DNA of 64,000 nucleotides, taken from positions 2,914,001-2,978,000 of the forward strand of contig NZ_WIRE01000001.1 in the NCBI RefSeq assembly GCF_009601165.1, written 5' to 3'. Origin of the DNA: Alcanivorax sediminis (lineage in GTDB: Bacteria > Pseudomonadota > Gammaproteobacteria > Pseudomonadales > Alcanivoracaceae). Below the pieces are notes generated by a model. The model did not search any database. It saw only the letters and a list, made by a program, of their open reading frames with translations, and had not been told where the DNA came from. The position numbers were made by a program, and so were the translations under genes. Positions 56,041 to 64,000 of the stretch are shown in pieces (position 1 is the stretch's first letter; every line of letters begins with the position of its first letter).

Positions 56041-57048
56041 ATGCGCCGATTTCTTCCTGAATGGCACCCCCAATGGGGGGTGCTACTGGCTTGGCCAGAC
56101 CCGGATACAGACTGGGCTGACCACCTCGCCGAAGCCGAACAATGCTACCTGGATCTTCTTGCTGCACTGCTGGACCACGAGCATGTTCTGTTGGTCTGCC
56201 GTAATGACACTCTGCAAAATCGTATTCAGCGACTGGTCGCCCAACGCGGCATCCCTGCTGAACGACTGCGCCTGGAAGTTGCAGACTATAACGACACCTG
56301 GGCACGGGACTTCGGCCCACTGGCGGTAGAGCAAAACAACGCTGTCGAGCTGCTCAATTACACCTTTACCGGCTGGGGCGGCAAATTCGACGCCGACAGG
56401 GACAATGCCCTGAATGCCTCTCTACCCTGGTCTCTCCCTTTACAGACCCATGACCTGGTTCTGGAAGGGGGGGCAGTGGATACTGATGGTCTCGGCCACC
56501 TGCTGACCACTCGTCACTGCCTGCGTAATCCCAATCGCAACCCGTCCCTTTCCGAACAGGAACTCAGTGATCTGCTCAAGGAGCAGCTCGGCGTGAAAGA
56601 GATCTGGTGGCTGGATCACGGTGAACTCGAGGGCGATGATACCGATGCCCACGTGGACACCCTGGCCCGCTTTGTGGATGCCCGTACCATAGCCTATGTG
56701 CAATGCCTGGATAGCAGCGACAGTCATTACCCGTCGCTTCAACGTATGGAGCAAGAACTTCAGGTGCTTGCCCACACCCACCACCTGACACTGGTGCCGC
56801 TACCGCTGCCCACCCCGCAGTACAGCCGCGAGGGTGAACGCCTCCCTGCCACCTATGCCAACTTCCTCATTACCAATGAGAAGATTCTGCTGCCCGTGTA
56901 CGGCTGCGAGACGGACCAGGCCGCCATTGATGCGTTAAAGGCGGTATCCGGGGAGCGCACAGTGACACCGGTGAATTGCCGGGTATTGATCGAACAACAT
57001 GGCAGCCTGCATTGTGTCACCATGCAGCTGCCCCAGGGCGCACTCTAG
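56041..57048 (+). CDS. aguA: Agmatine deiminase
   Basis: This enzyme converts agmatine to N-carbamoylputrescine and ammonia. The 335-residue protein of the guanidine-group modifying (pentein) fold has EWHPQWGVLLAWP, the catalytic-site motifs DYNDTWARDFGP, LEGGAVDTDG, GDDTDAHVDTLARF (His), and the nucleophile Cys in GSLHCVTMQLP. The next gene encodes the matching amidase, 35 bp downstream, so the pair gives putrescine from agmatine. The ATG has no strong ribosome-binding site. Confidence 0.94.
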   Translation: MRRFLPEWHPQWGVLLAWPDPDTDWADHLAEAEQCYLDLLAALLDHEHVLLVCRNDTLQNRIQRLVAQRGIPAERLRLEVADYNDTWARDFGPLAVEQNNAVELLNYTFTGWGGKFDADRDNALNASLPWSLPLQTHDLVLEGGAVDTDGLGHLLTTRHCLRNPNRNPSLSEQELSDLLKEQLGVKEIWWLDHGELEGDDTDAHVDTLARFVDARTIAYVQCLDSSDSHYPSLQRMEQELQVLAHTHHLTLVPLPLPTPQYSREGERLPATYANFLITNEKILLPVYGCETDQAAIDALKAVSGERTVTPVNCRVLIEQHGSLHCVTMQLPQGAL

Positions 57049-57083
57049 GCGCCCTGCCACAATTCCTTCAGGAAGGATCGCCA

Positions 57084-57977
57084 ATGCGAGTTGCCGTTAT
57101 CCAGCAGTCCAACAGTGCGGATCTTGCCGCCAACCTGGATCACTCCCTGTCCCTGGTGCGCCAGGCTGCCGATAAAGGCGCTGAACTGGTGCTGCTGCAA
57201 GAACTGCATCGCAGCCTGTATTTTTGCCAGACCGAAGACACTTCGGTGTTTGATCTGGCCGAGAGCATTCCCGGCCCAAGCACCGAGCGACTGGGTGCGT
57301 TGGCCAAAGAGCTGGGCATTGTGATTGTCGGCAGCCTGTTCGAAAAACGCGCCACGGGCTTGTATCACAACACAGCAGTGGTGCTGGAAAAGGACGGCAG
57401 TCTGGCCGGCATCTACCGCAAGATGCATATTCCGGATGATCCAGGGTTCTATGAGAAGTTTTACTTCACACCCGGCGATGCGGATTTCAATGACGGCCGC
57501 AGCGGCTTCAGCCCAATCCCCACCAGCGTGGGAAAACTCGGGCTGCTGGTATGCTGGGATCAATGGTACCCGGAAGCCGCTCGCCTGATGGCCCTCGCAG
57601 GGGCAGACTTGCTGCTCTACCCCACAGCAATTGGCTGGGACCCCAGTGATGACCAGAGCGAGCAACAGCGCCAGCTGGACGCCTGGATCACCATCCAGCG
57701 CGCCCATGCGGTGGCCAATGGGTTACCGGTTCTGGTCGCCAACCGTACAGGTTTCGAACAGAGCCCTGCCGATGAAAGCGGTATCCTGTTCTGGGGTAAC
57801 AGCTTTGTCTGTGGCCCTCAGGGTGAGTTCCTTGCCCAGGCTGACAGCGATAGTGAACAGGTATTGCTTGCCGATGTGGACATGGACCGCAGTGAATCCG
57901 TGCGCCGCATCTGGCCCTACCTTCGCGACCGTCGCGTAGACGCCTACCGGGACCTGACCAAACGCTACCGGGATTGA
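57084..57977 (+). CDS. aguB: N-carbamoylputrescine amidase
   Basis: AguB hydrolyses N-carbamoylputrescine to putrescine, CO2 and ammonia. The 297-residue nitrilase-superfamily protein has the triad Glu in LLQELHRSLYFCQ, Lys in YRKMHIPDDPG and Cys in LLVCWDQWYPEAAR. ATG 57084 has AGGA upstream; the longer open frame overlaps aguA in another frame. Confidence 0.95.
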   Translation: MRVAVIQQSNSADLAANLDHSLSLVRQAADKGAELVLLQELHRSLYFCQTEDTSVFDLAESIPGPSTERLGALAKELGIVIVGSLFEKRATGLYHNTAVVLEKDGSLAGIYRKMHIPDDPGFYEKFYFTPGDADFNDGRSGFSPIPTSVGKLGLLVCWDQWYPEAARLMALAGADLLLYPTAIGWDPSDDQSEQQRQLDAWITIQRAHAVANGLPVLVANRTGFEQSPADESGILFWGNSFVCGPQGEFLAQADSDSEQVLLADVDMDRSESVRRIWPYLRDRRVDAYRDLTKRYRD

Positions 57978-58018
57978 TCCCGGTAACTCATACCGATAAA
58001 CCAACCGGAGCCAGAACC

Positions 58019-58342
58019 ATGCGTTCTACGTTGCTACTCGTTGCTAGTGCGGCCCTGATGACCGCCTGCGCCACCCCGTCCACCGTCCGCGTCGCCGGTG
58101 GAGACCAGTCCCAGGGCACCGTGGTCATGGCCTATGACTACAGCCTGATGCAAAGCCCGAAAGTAGATTGGCAGCAAGGCCTGCAGGCCGCTTCCGGCCA
58201 GTGCCAGCGCTGGGGTTACAATGGCGCCATTCCTGCCGGCAAACCCAGTCAGTCCTGCAAGACTGAAACCCAGGACGGCGACTGCATCGGCTGGACCATT
58301 AGTGCCGATTTCCAGTGCACGGCACCGGCACAGCAGCAGTAA
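58019..58342 (+). CDS. YecR-like lipoprotein
   Basis: A 107-residue lipoprotein: signal with lipobox LMTAC, then a short Cys-containing domain with VVMAYDYSLMQSPKVDWQQG, CQRWGYNGA and CIGWTISADFQC, which matches the YecR-like family as I recall it. The four Cys of the mature domain suggest disulfides. ATG 58019 has GGAG 8 nt upstream. The lipoprotein lies 41 bp after aguB and may share its transcript. Function unknown; a link to polyamines is not implied. Confidence 0.82.
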   Translation: MRSTLLLVASAALMTACATPSTVRVAGGDQSQGTVVMAYDYSLMQSPKVDWQQGLQAASGQCQRWGYNGAIPAGKPSQSCKTETQDGDCIGWTISADFQCTAPAQQQ

Positions 58343-58377
58343 GGCTGCCTGACGTCAGAGGCATGAAGCCTGATACG

Positions 58378-58412
58378 AAAAAGCCCGCCCGGTAACCCGG
58401 GCGGGCTTTTTT
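58378..58412 (+). terminator. Terminator of the aguA-aguB-lipoprotein unit
   Basis: AAAGCCCGCCCGG and CCGGGCGGGCTTTTTT form a 13-bp stem with a T-run. It may also act for the convergent gene at 58455. Confidence 0.92.
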
Positions 58413-58454
58413 ACGTGCGCTGCAAGATGCGATTCGCGTGAAGCGGTTCTATCA

Positions 58455-59711
58455 TCAATCCACCATGCTGAACTCATGCCCCTCTTCCTTGCGCTTGATG
58501 TATTCGCTCACCAGGAAGGGCGGCTTGAGAACGTTGTAGAGGTTTTCATCTTTGACCTCCATGTACTCACGACGCTCACGCTCAAAAGAGCGGAAGCTCT
58601 GCTTGTAGTTCAGGTAATAATCCTGAATCTCCTTGAAACGCTTGGCCGCATACATGGAGTCCAGCGCTTCCATGGCCGACTTGGGGTGAATACCAATGGC
58701 AGTGTTGAACTGATCAAAGGCCCGATAGATATCACGGTTACGGTTCACGTAAATCAATGAATTGGCATACTCATAGTGGACAATGGCCAGATCGTCCACC
58801 TGCTGGAAGGAAGCCGCAAAGCCATCTTCCACCCGGCTTAGTCTCGCCCCGAAAGTCAGACGTCCGAGCAACTTGCCCACCACACGAATAATGTTCGCAT
58901 CCTTGGCTGCCTGCATGGCCAGCGCCACGGGATGATCGGGATCAATGTCCACCGCATCGTCCAGCGCATTGCTGACCTTGAACAAGTAGTTCTTTCTCAG
59001 CGCCTCCAACGGTGTGGCCTCCTCTGCCAGACGACCGATGGCAAAGGCATACCCAAGGCGCAACACCATATAGTCTTCCTTGAACCTGGGTTCCTCCTTC
59101 ATCTCCTTGAGGACATCCACATAGTCAGCAATCTGGTTAGCCACGTCCTGAAGCATATCCAGTTTCTTCTCACGGCTCTCAGTGAGGTAAAGCGCCTGGA
59201 TACTCTGTGCCAGGTAGGCGGGGAGTTTGCCAAAGGCACCCAATTGAGCACCGTAGTCCTTGGCATCCCGGAAATCTCCCCGGAAAAACAATCGCCAGGT
59301 ATGCAGGATCTGTTGCGACAGGGCTTCGTAGTCTCCATCGAAGTCCGGCCCCAACTCTTCTTTGAGCAATGGGAATCGCTCAATGCGCTCTTGCAGATAG
59401 TCAGCCGAGGGAAAGGGAACCCGAATCGCCCGGGTCAACTCGCCCCATTTGGCCTTGAGCTTCTCCGGAGGGTAATCAAAATAACGGGGCTGGAATGGCA
59501 CCGGACTCCAGGCACCCTTGATGGCGCCTTCATCTACCGCGACCTTGTCGGTCTGCCAACCATCCGTTTCCTCAACAGACTTGCGGCTTTGTTCTGCCAT
59601 CGCTCGCAGCTCACTGCGGCTGTAATCCTCGTAATCCTTTTTCGCCAGCACCTGACCCGAGATGACGACCCCGGCAAAGGCCAGCAGAGTAATCCCAACA
59701 TGACGCTTCAT
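58455..59711 (-). CDS. Exported helical-repeat protein, function unknown
   Basis: A 418-residue protein with a signal peptide (FAGVVISGQVLA|KK). The rest is almost all alpha-helical and without Cys; several stretches, such as KVSNALDDAVDIDPDHPVAL and FDQFNTAIGIHPKSAMEAL, have TPR character. It is likely periplasmic. I do not recognise a family. ATG 59711 has AAAGGG upstream. It stands alone, convergent with the aguAB unit and followed upstream by the glycoconjugate genes on the same strand after 213 bp in which I see nothing notable. Confidence 0.72.
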   Translation of the reverse strand: MKRHVGITLLAFAGVVISGQVLAKKDYEDYSRSELRAMAEQSRKSVEETDGWQTDKVAVDEGAIKGAWSPVPFQPRYFDYPPEKLKAKWGELTRAIRVPFPSADYLQERIERFPLLKEELGPDFDGDYEALSQQILHTWRLFFRGDFRDAKDYGAQLGAFGKLPAYLAQSIQALYLTESREKKLDMLQDVANQIADYVDVLKEMKEEPRFKEDYMVLRLGYAFAIGRLAEEATPLEALRKNYLFKVSNALDDAVDIDPDHPVALAMQAAKDANIIRVVGKLLGRLTFGARLSRVEDGFAASFQQVDDLAIVHYEYANSLIYVNRNRDIYRAFDQFNTAIGIHPKSAMEALDSMYAAKRFKEIQDYYLNYKQSFRSFERERREYMEVKDENLYNVLKPPFLVSEYIKRKEEGHEFSMVD

Positions 59712-59924
59712 AATCCCTTTCCGCATTATTGTTATGGTGATGGGTGACACCGCGGCAAAAGTAGCGCGTCCACAGAAGAGAATGAATGTTCGGAATTATC
59801 TCAGAATGACATCATCGACCAGACGGCCCTGCAAATTGGTCTCCGGGCAGCTCAAGTAAACATCTTTCTTGTTTTTAGACCGGGTCAAAAGGAACTTCGT
59901 GTGGCCGAAGGCTGAGCATTCGAA

Positions 59925-60671
59925 TCACACAGCCACCCCCGCAGCCGCATTCATGACGCCATCGTAACGTCGAAAAACGTCAACCTGCTTCAGCAGTTCA
60001 TCAATCTGGCTGGATAGTCGCCAGGAGAAGTCGAACGGATGCAGGCCAATCCTCAGGGGCAAGCTCTGCTTGCGCGCACGGTTCACATTCATCCGATTGA
60101 ACACGGCCAGGAACAGCGCCCGTATGACCGTGTCGGCTTCGAAACCCACCAGCGGCAGACGGGTCAGCGCCCCATTTCGGGTATTCAGCAACCCGCCCAG
60201 CACTTCAACCTGCTCAAAGGGAAGTTCAGCACACTGAGCCTTGCTCACCTTGCCCAGCGCCCAGGCGGGAGGGACGTAAAGAGAGGACACAGCCAGCCCT
60301 TGCTCGTCAAACCAGCGGTGAGACCGCTGCACAAGCTGAACAATTCCCGCACCAGTAAAAGACAGGTGTTCAGCCACCTGACGGGACAGCAAGGCGCTGT
60401 GCAACTGGTGATAGAGCGTGACAGGCGGTTGGCAACGATGAGACCACCCATGCCCAGCCAGCGGGTGCCCGGCCTGCTGCAAACGGCGCAGCCAGTCCAG
60501 ATCATCACTGGACCAGTGCTTGCCCGGCACCACCAGCAGGGTCACCACCTCTGCAGGCAACGACAGCCTTTCCAGCATGCCCGTCACCTGTGGTCGAGTG
60601 TCCGGCATCACATCATGAATGCTGACCAGTGCCTGCAGAGCACCGGGCTTGCGAACCACCAGTTCAGACAT
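59925..60671 (-). CDS. DUF2334 / polysaccharide deacetylase-like protein
   Basis: The 248-residue protein has the NodB-like layout: SIHDVMPDT (the Asp that acts as base and metal ligand), GHGWSHR (His ligands) and late GLHPFDF. Such enzymes remove N-acetyl groups from sugars. It overlaps the glycosyltransferase stop by 8 bp, so the two are made together. No signal peptide, so the substrate should be cytoplasmic, for example a lipid- or nucleotide-linked sugar. Confidence 0.85.
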   Translation of the reverse strand: MSELVVRKPGALQALVSIHDVMPDTRPQVTGMLERLSLPAEVVTLLVVPGKHWSSDDLDWLRRLQQAGHPLAGHGWSHRCQPPVTLYHQLHSALLSRQVAEHLSFTGAGIVQLVQRSHRWFDEQGLAVSSLYVPPAWALGKVSKAQCAELPFEQVEVLGGLLNTRNGALTRLPLVGFEADTVIRALFLAVFNRMNVNRARKQSLPLRIGLHPFDFSWRLSSQIDELLKQVDVFRRYDGVMNAAAGVAV

Positions 60672-61827
60672 GATGACTGCTCAGGCGACGCAGCAGCGCC
60701 AGGGTGGGTGACGGCAGATTCGCCCCCATGGGCTTCATGGCAGCACAATGGGCCAACACCGCCCCCCAGTGACCAATGGCATCGCTATTCATAGTCAGTG
60801 CAGCCTCACGGGCGTCCACCGCCTTGGCAAATCGTTGCGGTGCCGCCAGAGCGATGAGCCGGTCCAGGGTCGCAGCCAGGCTCTCGCCCTGTTCCATGAC
60901 CCACAGCCCTCTGGCTAGCCCGGGCCACTCGTTGATGCCACAGGCAGGTGTAGTGATGACCAGGCGCTGCCTTGCCATGGCTTCGAGAGCCACGGTACCA
61001 AAAGCCTCCACAGCTGACGGCAACACCAGCACCTCACTGCGATCAATCAGCTCTACAACCTGCTGACGACTGCACCAGCCCAGCAAGGTCAGATTCCCGT
61101 GGCGTTTGCATGCCTCCTCTACCTTGCCACGCAAGGGGCCATCACCGGCAATTTCGAACTGCAAGTCCGGACGAGTTGCGGCCAGCTCCAGAAAGGATTC
61201 GATGTTCTTTTCTGCAGCCAAACGTCCCACATAGCAGACCCGTGAAACGTTTTCTGCCAGCGGCGCGACCGGAGTCTGTACAAACTCCCGCGCCAGCGGG
61301 GTGCCTACCAGCTGAGGATTACGGGCGCCCGCAGCCCGAGCCTGGGCAATCATGGATTCGCAGATGGTGGCGGCAGTTTCACTGCCCTGGAACAGGGTAC
61401 GGTTCACCCAGTTAAGGAAGCCCCCCGCCCATTTTGCCAGCCGTCTGCCCCAGTAAAGCTCTACCAGCCGGTTATAGTCGGTCTGGAATGTCACACACAC
61501 CGGGATACCCCATTTCCTGGCGATCCAGTAGCCAATCATGGAGAAAATGCCCGGCCCCGGGATCACGATCACATGGGGCTTCATCTCCCAGACCAGCGCA
61601 CTGAGCTCTCTGACTTTTGGAAAGAACAGTCGCTGGGTAGGATCGCCTGGAATCGGCATGGAAGCCCCCTGGCAAGGGTGTGGATCCTGCAGACACGGCT
61701 GGACCAGTTCAACCCGTTCCACCTGACTTTCCAGATGCGAGACCAGATCCTGGAAATAGGCACCGACGCCATTCCGGCCCTTGATCGCATCCACCACAAA
61801 CAGTACACGAAGCGTTTTGGTATCCAT
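60664..61827 (-). CDS. GT4-family glycosyltransferase
   Basis: A 387-residue retaining glycosyltransferase. The N-terminal domain shows LFVVDAIKGRNGVGAYFQDL and the MDTKTLRVLF start; the C-terminal donor site is in VCYVGRLAAEKNIESFLELA and the late PSAVEAFGTVALEAMA (E-x7-E motif). Acceptor and donor are unknown. The family includes the plant-type sulfolipid and diacylglycerol glycosyltransferases, for which VGRLxxEKN is also typical. ATG 61827 is used; the frame is open to 61857. It is linked to the deacetylase-like gene by overlap. Confidence 0.88.
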   Translation of the reverse strand: MDTKTLRVLFVVDAIKGRNGVGAYFQDLVSHLESQVERVELVQPCLQDPHPCQGASMPIPGDPTQRLFFPKVRELSALVWEMKPHVIVIPGPGIFSMIGYWIARKWGIPVCVTFQTDYNRLVELYWGRRLAKWAGGFLNWVNRTLFQGSETAATICESMIAQARAAGARNPQLVGTPLAREFVQTPVAPLAENVSRVCYVGRLAAEKNIESFLELAATRPDLQFEIAGDGPLRGKVEEACKRHGNLTLLGWCSRQQVVELIDRSEVLVLPSAVEAFGTVALEAMARQRLVITTPACGINEWPGLARGLWVMEQGESLAATLDRLIALAAPQRFAKAVDAREAALTMNSDAIGHWGAVLAHCAAMKPMGANLPSPTLALLRRLSSHHV

Positions 61828-61913
61828 GGGGCGAGTATCAACGCGCAGGATGTCCAAATTGTGACACTTCCTGGGTGGCCAGAATTGAATGTGCGACAGA
61901 ATGTAACAGCCGC

Positions 61914-63074
61914 TCAGGCCACACTGTCCCGTGGGCGGGGGAAATCAAAGCGGTCGTAGACCCACCCGAACGTCTCGTTCAGTGTGTCGGCATCCACCCC
62001 TAGGTTTTCAAGGGAATAGCGATGCCCGCTCTGGTACTGCCTGGCCTGGCGGTCCTGCATTTCCAACCGCTCCCGGAAAGCCGAATCCGCCTCCCAGCCA
62101 AACTGCTGATAAAACCTCAGCACCGTCTCCGCAGGCTCTACTGCCAGCACCTCCATCACCGAAATGGCCTGGCGCTCAGGCTGCATTGCGACCAGAGCAG
62201 AAAGAAGATGCCGATAGTAGTAATCCAGCATGGCGAGGAAACCCTGACGCCAGTAGGCGGTGGTGTCCCGCCCATCAAAGATCTGCGCACCGATCAGGAT
62301 CGAGTTGATCTGTGAAGGCACCGATTGACTGGGGTTACGCAGGCAGCCGATAAAGCGCGCATCGGGAAAGGTATGTGAAAGCGTCTGCAACCAGGGCGTG
62401 AACGACGGGTTCTTCGAGAGCAGCTGCTTGTGCTGGCCATGAAAATACAGATGGCGTTGCACGAATCGACGGTAAGCCTTCATCAATCGGGCTTTTTCTC
62501 TGTCACTGCCATCACGGTCCAGAAACGTCAGGCGCCACAGCGCTGGAGCCGGCACCACCAGCACCAACAGGAAACAGCCCCATACGGGAATCAACCCGAG
62601 ATAATCTTCTTCCGGGTCAAGCAGGCCGGTCTTGTGGATACCATCCAGCCCACCCAGCAAGCGGCGTTCGCTCCATGACAACAGCCTGCCCAACGGGCGG
62701 CCAATCTTCTGATCCAGGCAGGCCAACGCAGTCCAGAAATAGCGCTGGGTAATGGAAGGCGCAAACAGCAGCTCCCAGAGCGCCGTGGTAGTAAAGCGCT
62801 CATCGAGCGCCAGCAGTCGATGCAGAAAGGTGGTGCCGCTACGGGGCACGCCTACCACAAACAGAGGCTCACGAATCTGCACCCGGCGGAAATCAGGAAA
62901 CAGAACATGATCCAGCAACAACCCAATTCCATTAATACCCTGCACGAGTAGAAACAAGGGCCAGAACAACAGCAGCACCGCCAGACGCTGCAGCGACACA
63001 CCACGGGTCGTGCCCTGATAGTCTGGCAGCCACCCCACCAGGAGGCACTGCACATAACGCAATAGCACCGACAC
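61914..63074 (-). CDS. Sulfotransferase family protein
   Basis: A 386-residue PAPS-dependent sulfotransferase. The 5'-phosphosulfate loop is FVVGVPRSGTTFLHRLLAL, and the 3'-phosphate motif is GCLRNPSQSVPSQINS. A hydrophobic segment (about residues 25-50, LLLFWPLFLLVQGINGIGLLL) may anchor it to the membrane, which suggests a lipid or membrane substrate. GTG 63074 is preferred because AGGAGG lies 5 nt before it; the open frame starts at 63110 (TTG). It lies 86 bp upstream of the glycosyltransferase, same strand. Confidence 0.86.
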   Translation of the reverse strand: MSVLLRYVQCLLVGWLPDYQGTTRGVSLQRLAVLLLFWPLFLLVQGINGIGLLLDHVLFPDFRRVQIREPLFVVGVPRSGTTFLHRLLALDERFTTTALWELLFAPSITQRYFWTALACLDQKIGRPLGRLLSWSERRLLGGLDGIHKTGLLDPEEDYLGLIPVWGCFLLVLVVPAPALWRLTFLDRDGSDREKARLMKAYRRFVQRHLYFHGQHKQLLSKNPSFTPWLQTLSHTFPDARFIGCLRNPSQSVPSQINSILIGAQIFDGRDTTAYWRQGFLAMLDYYYRHLLSALVAMQPERQAISVMEVLAVEPAETVLRFYQQFGWEADSAFRERLEMQDRQARQYQSGHRYSLENLGVDADTLNETFGWVYDRFDFPRPRDSVA

Positions 63075-63221
63075 CCAAACCTCCTGCTCGTATTCGACCC
63101 TGCTGACCAAGCCCCGAAGCCATGACAGGCAGGTTACAAGTGCAACAAGTCATAAAAATGACACCTCCCCTATTGCCTGTGGGTCACAGCGCTGTCATCT
63201 TTCTGGCAAAGAATTACTCGT

Positions 63222-64000
63222 ATGAATATTGCGATGACTCAACCCGTTACAGCCATCCCCCTCACCCCCTCAGCCCCAGCGCTGGTGGGACATCGTGGCG
63301 CCCGTGGCGAAGCGCCGGAGAACACGCTGGCCAGTTTTCAGGTGGCGATCGAAGCCGGGGTGACGGAAATGGAGCTGGATGTTCGTTTGTCGTCAGATGG
63401 CCAGCTGATTGTCCTGCACGATAGCGACATCACCCGTACCACGGGCATGAAAGGCAGTGTGCGGCAATACACCCGGGCGCAACTGGGGGTCATGGATGCC
63501 CGTCGCAACACACCAGGCTGGCATAGCCCTACCGGTATTCCCTCACTACAGGAAGTGGTGGATCTGTGCGGGCCTGAAATGCGCTTTCAGTTTGAGGTCA
63601 AAGGCGCCGACAGGATTATTCTCCACCAACTGGCCCACCACCTCACACATATGATTCACGAGCAACAGCTCCAGTCTCGTGTGGTGGTCACGTCCAGCCA
63701 CACCGGCTTCCTGCGCATGATGGGCACCATGGCACCGGACATCGAACGGGGCTATGTATGTCAGTATCGCTACCTGCAACCCACTCGACGGGCTCAGGCG
63801 CTGGGATGCACCTGGCTAATTGCCCATTTTTCACTGGTGAGCCCGTCACTGATGCGTCGGGCCAACAAGCGTGGGCTAAGAGTCTCTGTCTGGACAGTCA
63901 ACGACCTGACCGAAGCGGATCGACTGACGCGGCTGAAAGTGGACAGCATCATCACTGACTACCCCACCAGCTTTGTCAGCCATTTTCGCCGCAAGCACCG
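63222..64000 (+). CDS. Glycerophosphodiester phosphodiesterase, cut by the window end
   Basis: GDPD enzymes split glycerophosphodiesters into glycerol 3-phosphate and an alcohol. The 259 codons in the window reach near the usual full length. Visible are GHRGARGEAPENTLASF (first catalytic His), MELDVRLSSDGQLIVLHD (Glu, Asp and second His), FQFEVKG, and VSVWTVND late. No signal peptide is evident, so it should be cytoplasmic, similar to UgpQ. ATG 63222 is followed by an alternative in-frame ATG at 63234. The gene is divergent from the sulfotransferase. Confidence 0.9.
   Translation, partial: MNIAMTQPVTAIPLTPSAPALVGHRGARGEAPENTLASFQVAIEAGVTEMELDVRLSSDGQLIVLHDSDITRTTGMKGSVRQYTRAQLGVMDARRNTPGWHSPTGIPSLQEVVDLCGPEMRFQFEVKGADRIILHQLAHHLTHMIHEQQLQSRVVVTSSHTGFLRMMGTMAPDIERGYVCQYRYLQPTRRAQALGCTWLIAHFSLVSPSLMRRANKRGLRVSVWTVNDLTEADRLTRLKVDSIITDYPTSFVSHFRRKH

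Noticed and set aside
59925..64000. A genomic island at the glycosyltransferase/sulfotransferase genes
   Set aside because: No integrase, tRNA, direct repeats or marked composition change is visible in the part shown, so transfer is not supported.

Overview
This is a 64 kb piece of a gammaproteobacterial chromosome (GC-rich, strong Shine-Dalgarno sites). Gene content and order resemble a marine Pseudomonadales/Oceanospirillales genome, most likely Alcanivorax or a close relative. That assignment is inference: it rests on the Pseudomonas-like order of the core blocks together with a non-Pseudomonas accessory set, not on any database search. I saw no tRNA, rRNA, CRISPR array, transposase, integrase or prophage.

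Layout. 1-0.66 kb: the 3' part of a DAHP synthase gene. 1.0-7.3 kb: accessory genes, namely a giant cysteine-repeat lipoprotein, an HSL-type esterase, a voltage-gated K+ channel and a membrane-anchored thioredoxin-fold protein. 7.4-18.0 kb: a nitrate assimilation locus. nirB, nirD, an FAD reductase and nasA run on the minus strand; a nitrate transporter and a PP2C-kinase fusion run on the plus strand. The two arms diverge from a 610-bp region that holds two near-perfect sigma-54 promoters facing away from each other. 18.1-23.2 kb: a TetR/DUF1285 pair, a class V aminotransferase, a degenerate YiiX-type papain-fold protein and a trypsin-like protease with a GlyGly-CTERM tail. 23.6-43.2 kb: a conserved housekeeping block, read from its far end as rne | rluC, HAD phosphatase, sppA | maf | yceD, rpmF | plsX, fabD, fabG | acpP | fabF, pabC | mltG, tmk, holB, pilZ | tatD, rmuC. 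It links RNA decay, ribosomes, fatty-acid synthesis, murein and DNA replication. 43.3-54.8 kb: an envelope block with murB, a low-molecular-weight phosphatase, kdsB, lpxK, msbA, exbDB, comEC, a DUF2062 gene, lolD and a single Lol permease. 55.0-58.3 kb: an Ala/Glu/Pro-rich exported protein, an agmatine deiminase with N-carbamoylputrescine amidase (putrescine from agmatine), and a YecR-like lipoprotein. 58.4-64.0 kb: an exported helical-repeat protein, a deacetylase-like, glycosyltransferase and sulfotransferase set that looks like a small glycoconjugate pathway, and a GDPD gene cut by the window end.

The most unusual features are: (i) a family of intergenic 7-bp tandem repeats, differing in sequence from locus to locus but always 7 bp long, usually as two inverted arms bracketing a hairpin at gene 3' ends; (ii) a 970-aa lipoprotein made of about eleven 80-aa, four-cysteine repeats; (iii) the divergent sigma-54 promoters of the nitrate locus together with its phosphatase-kinase; (iv) a papain-fold protein that has lost both catalytic residues. 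Where the sequence supports it, coding starts are moved downstream of the longest open frame on the basis of ribosome-binding sites and family N-termini; each such choice is stated.
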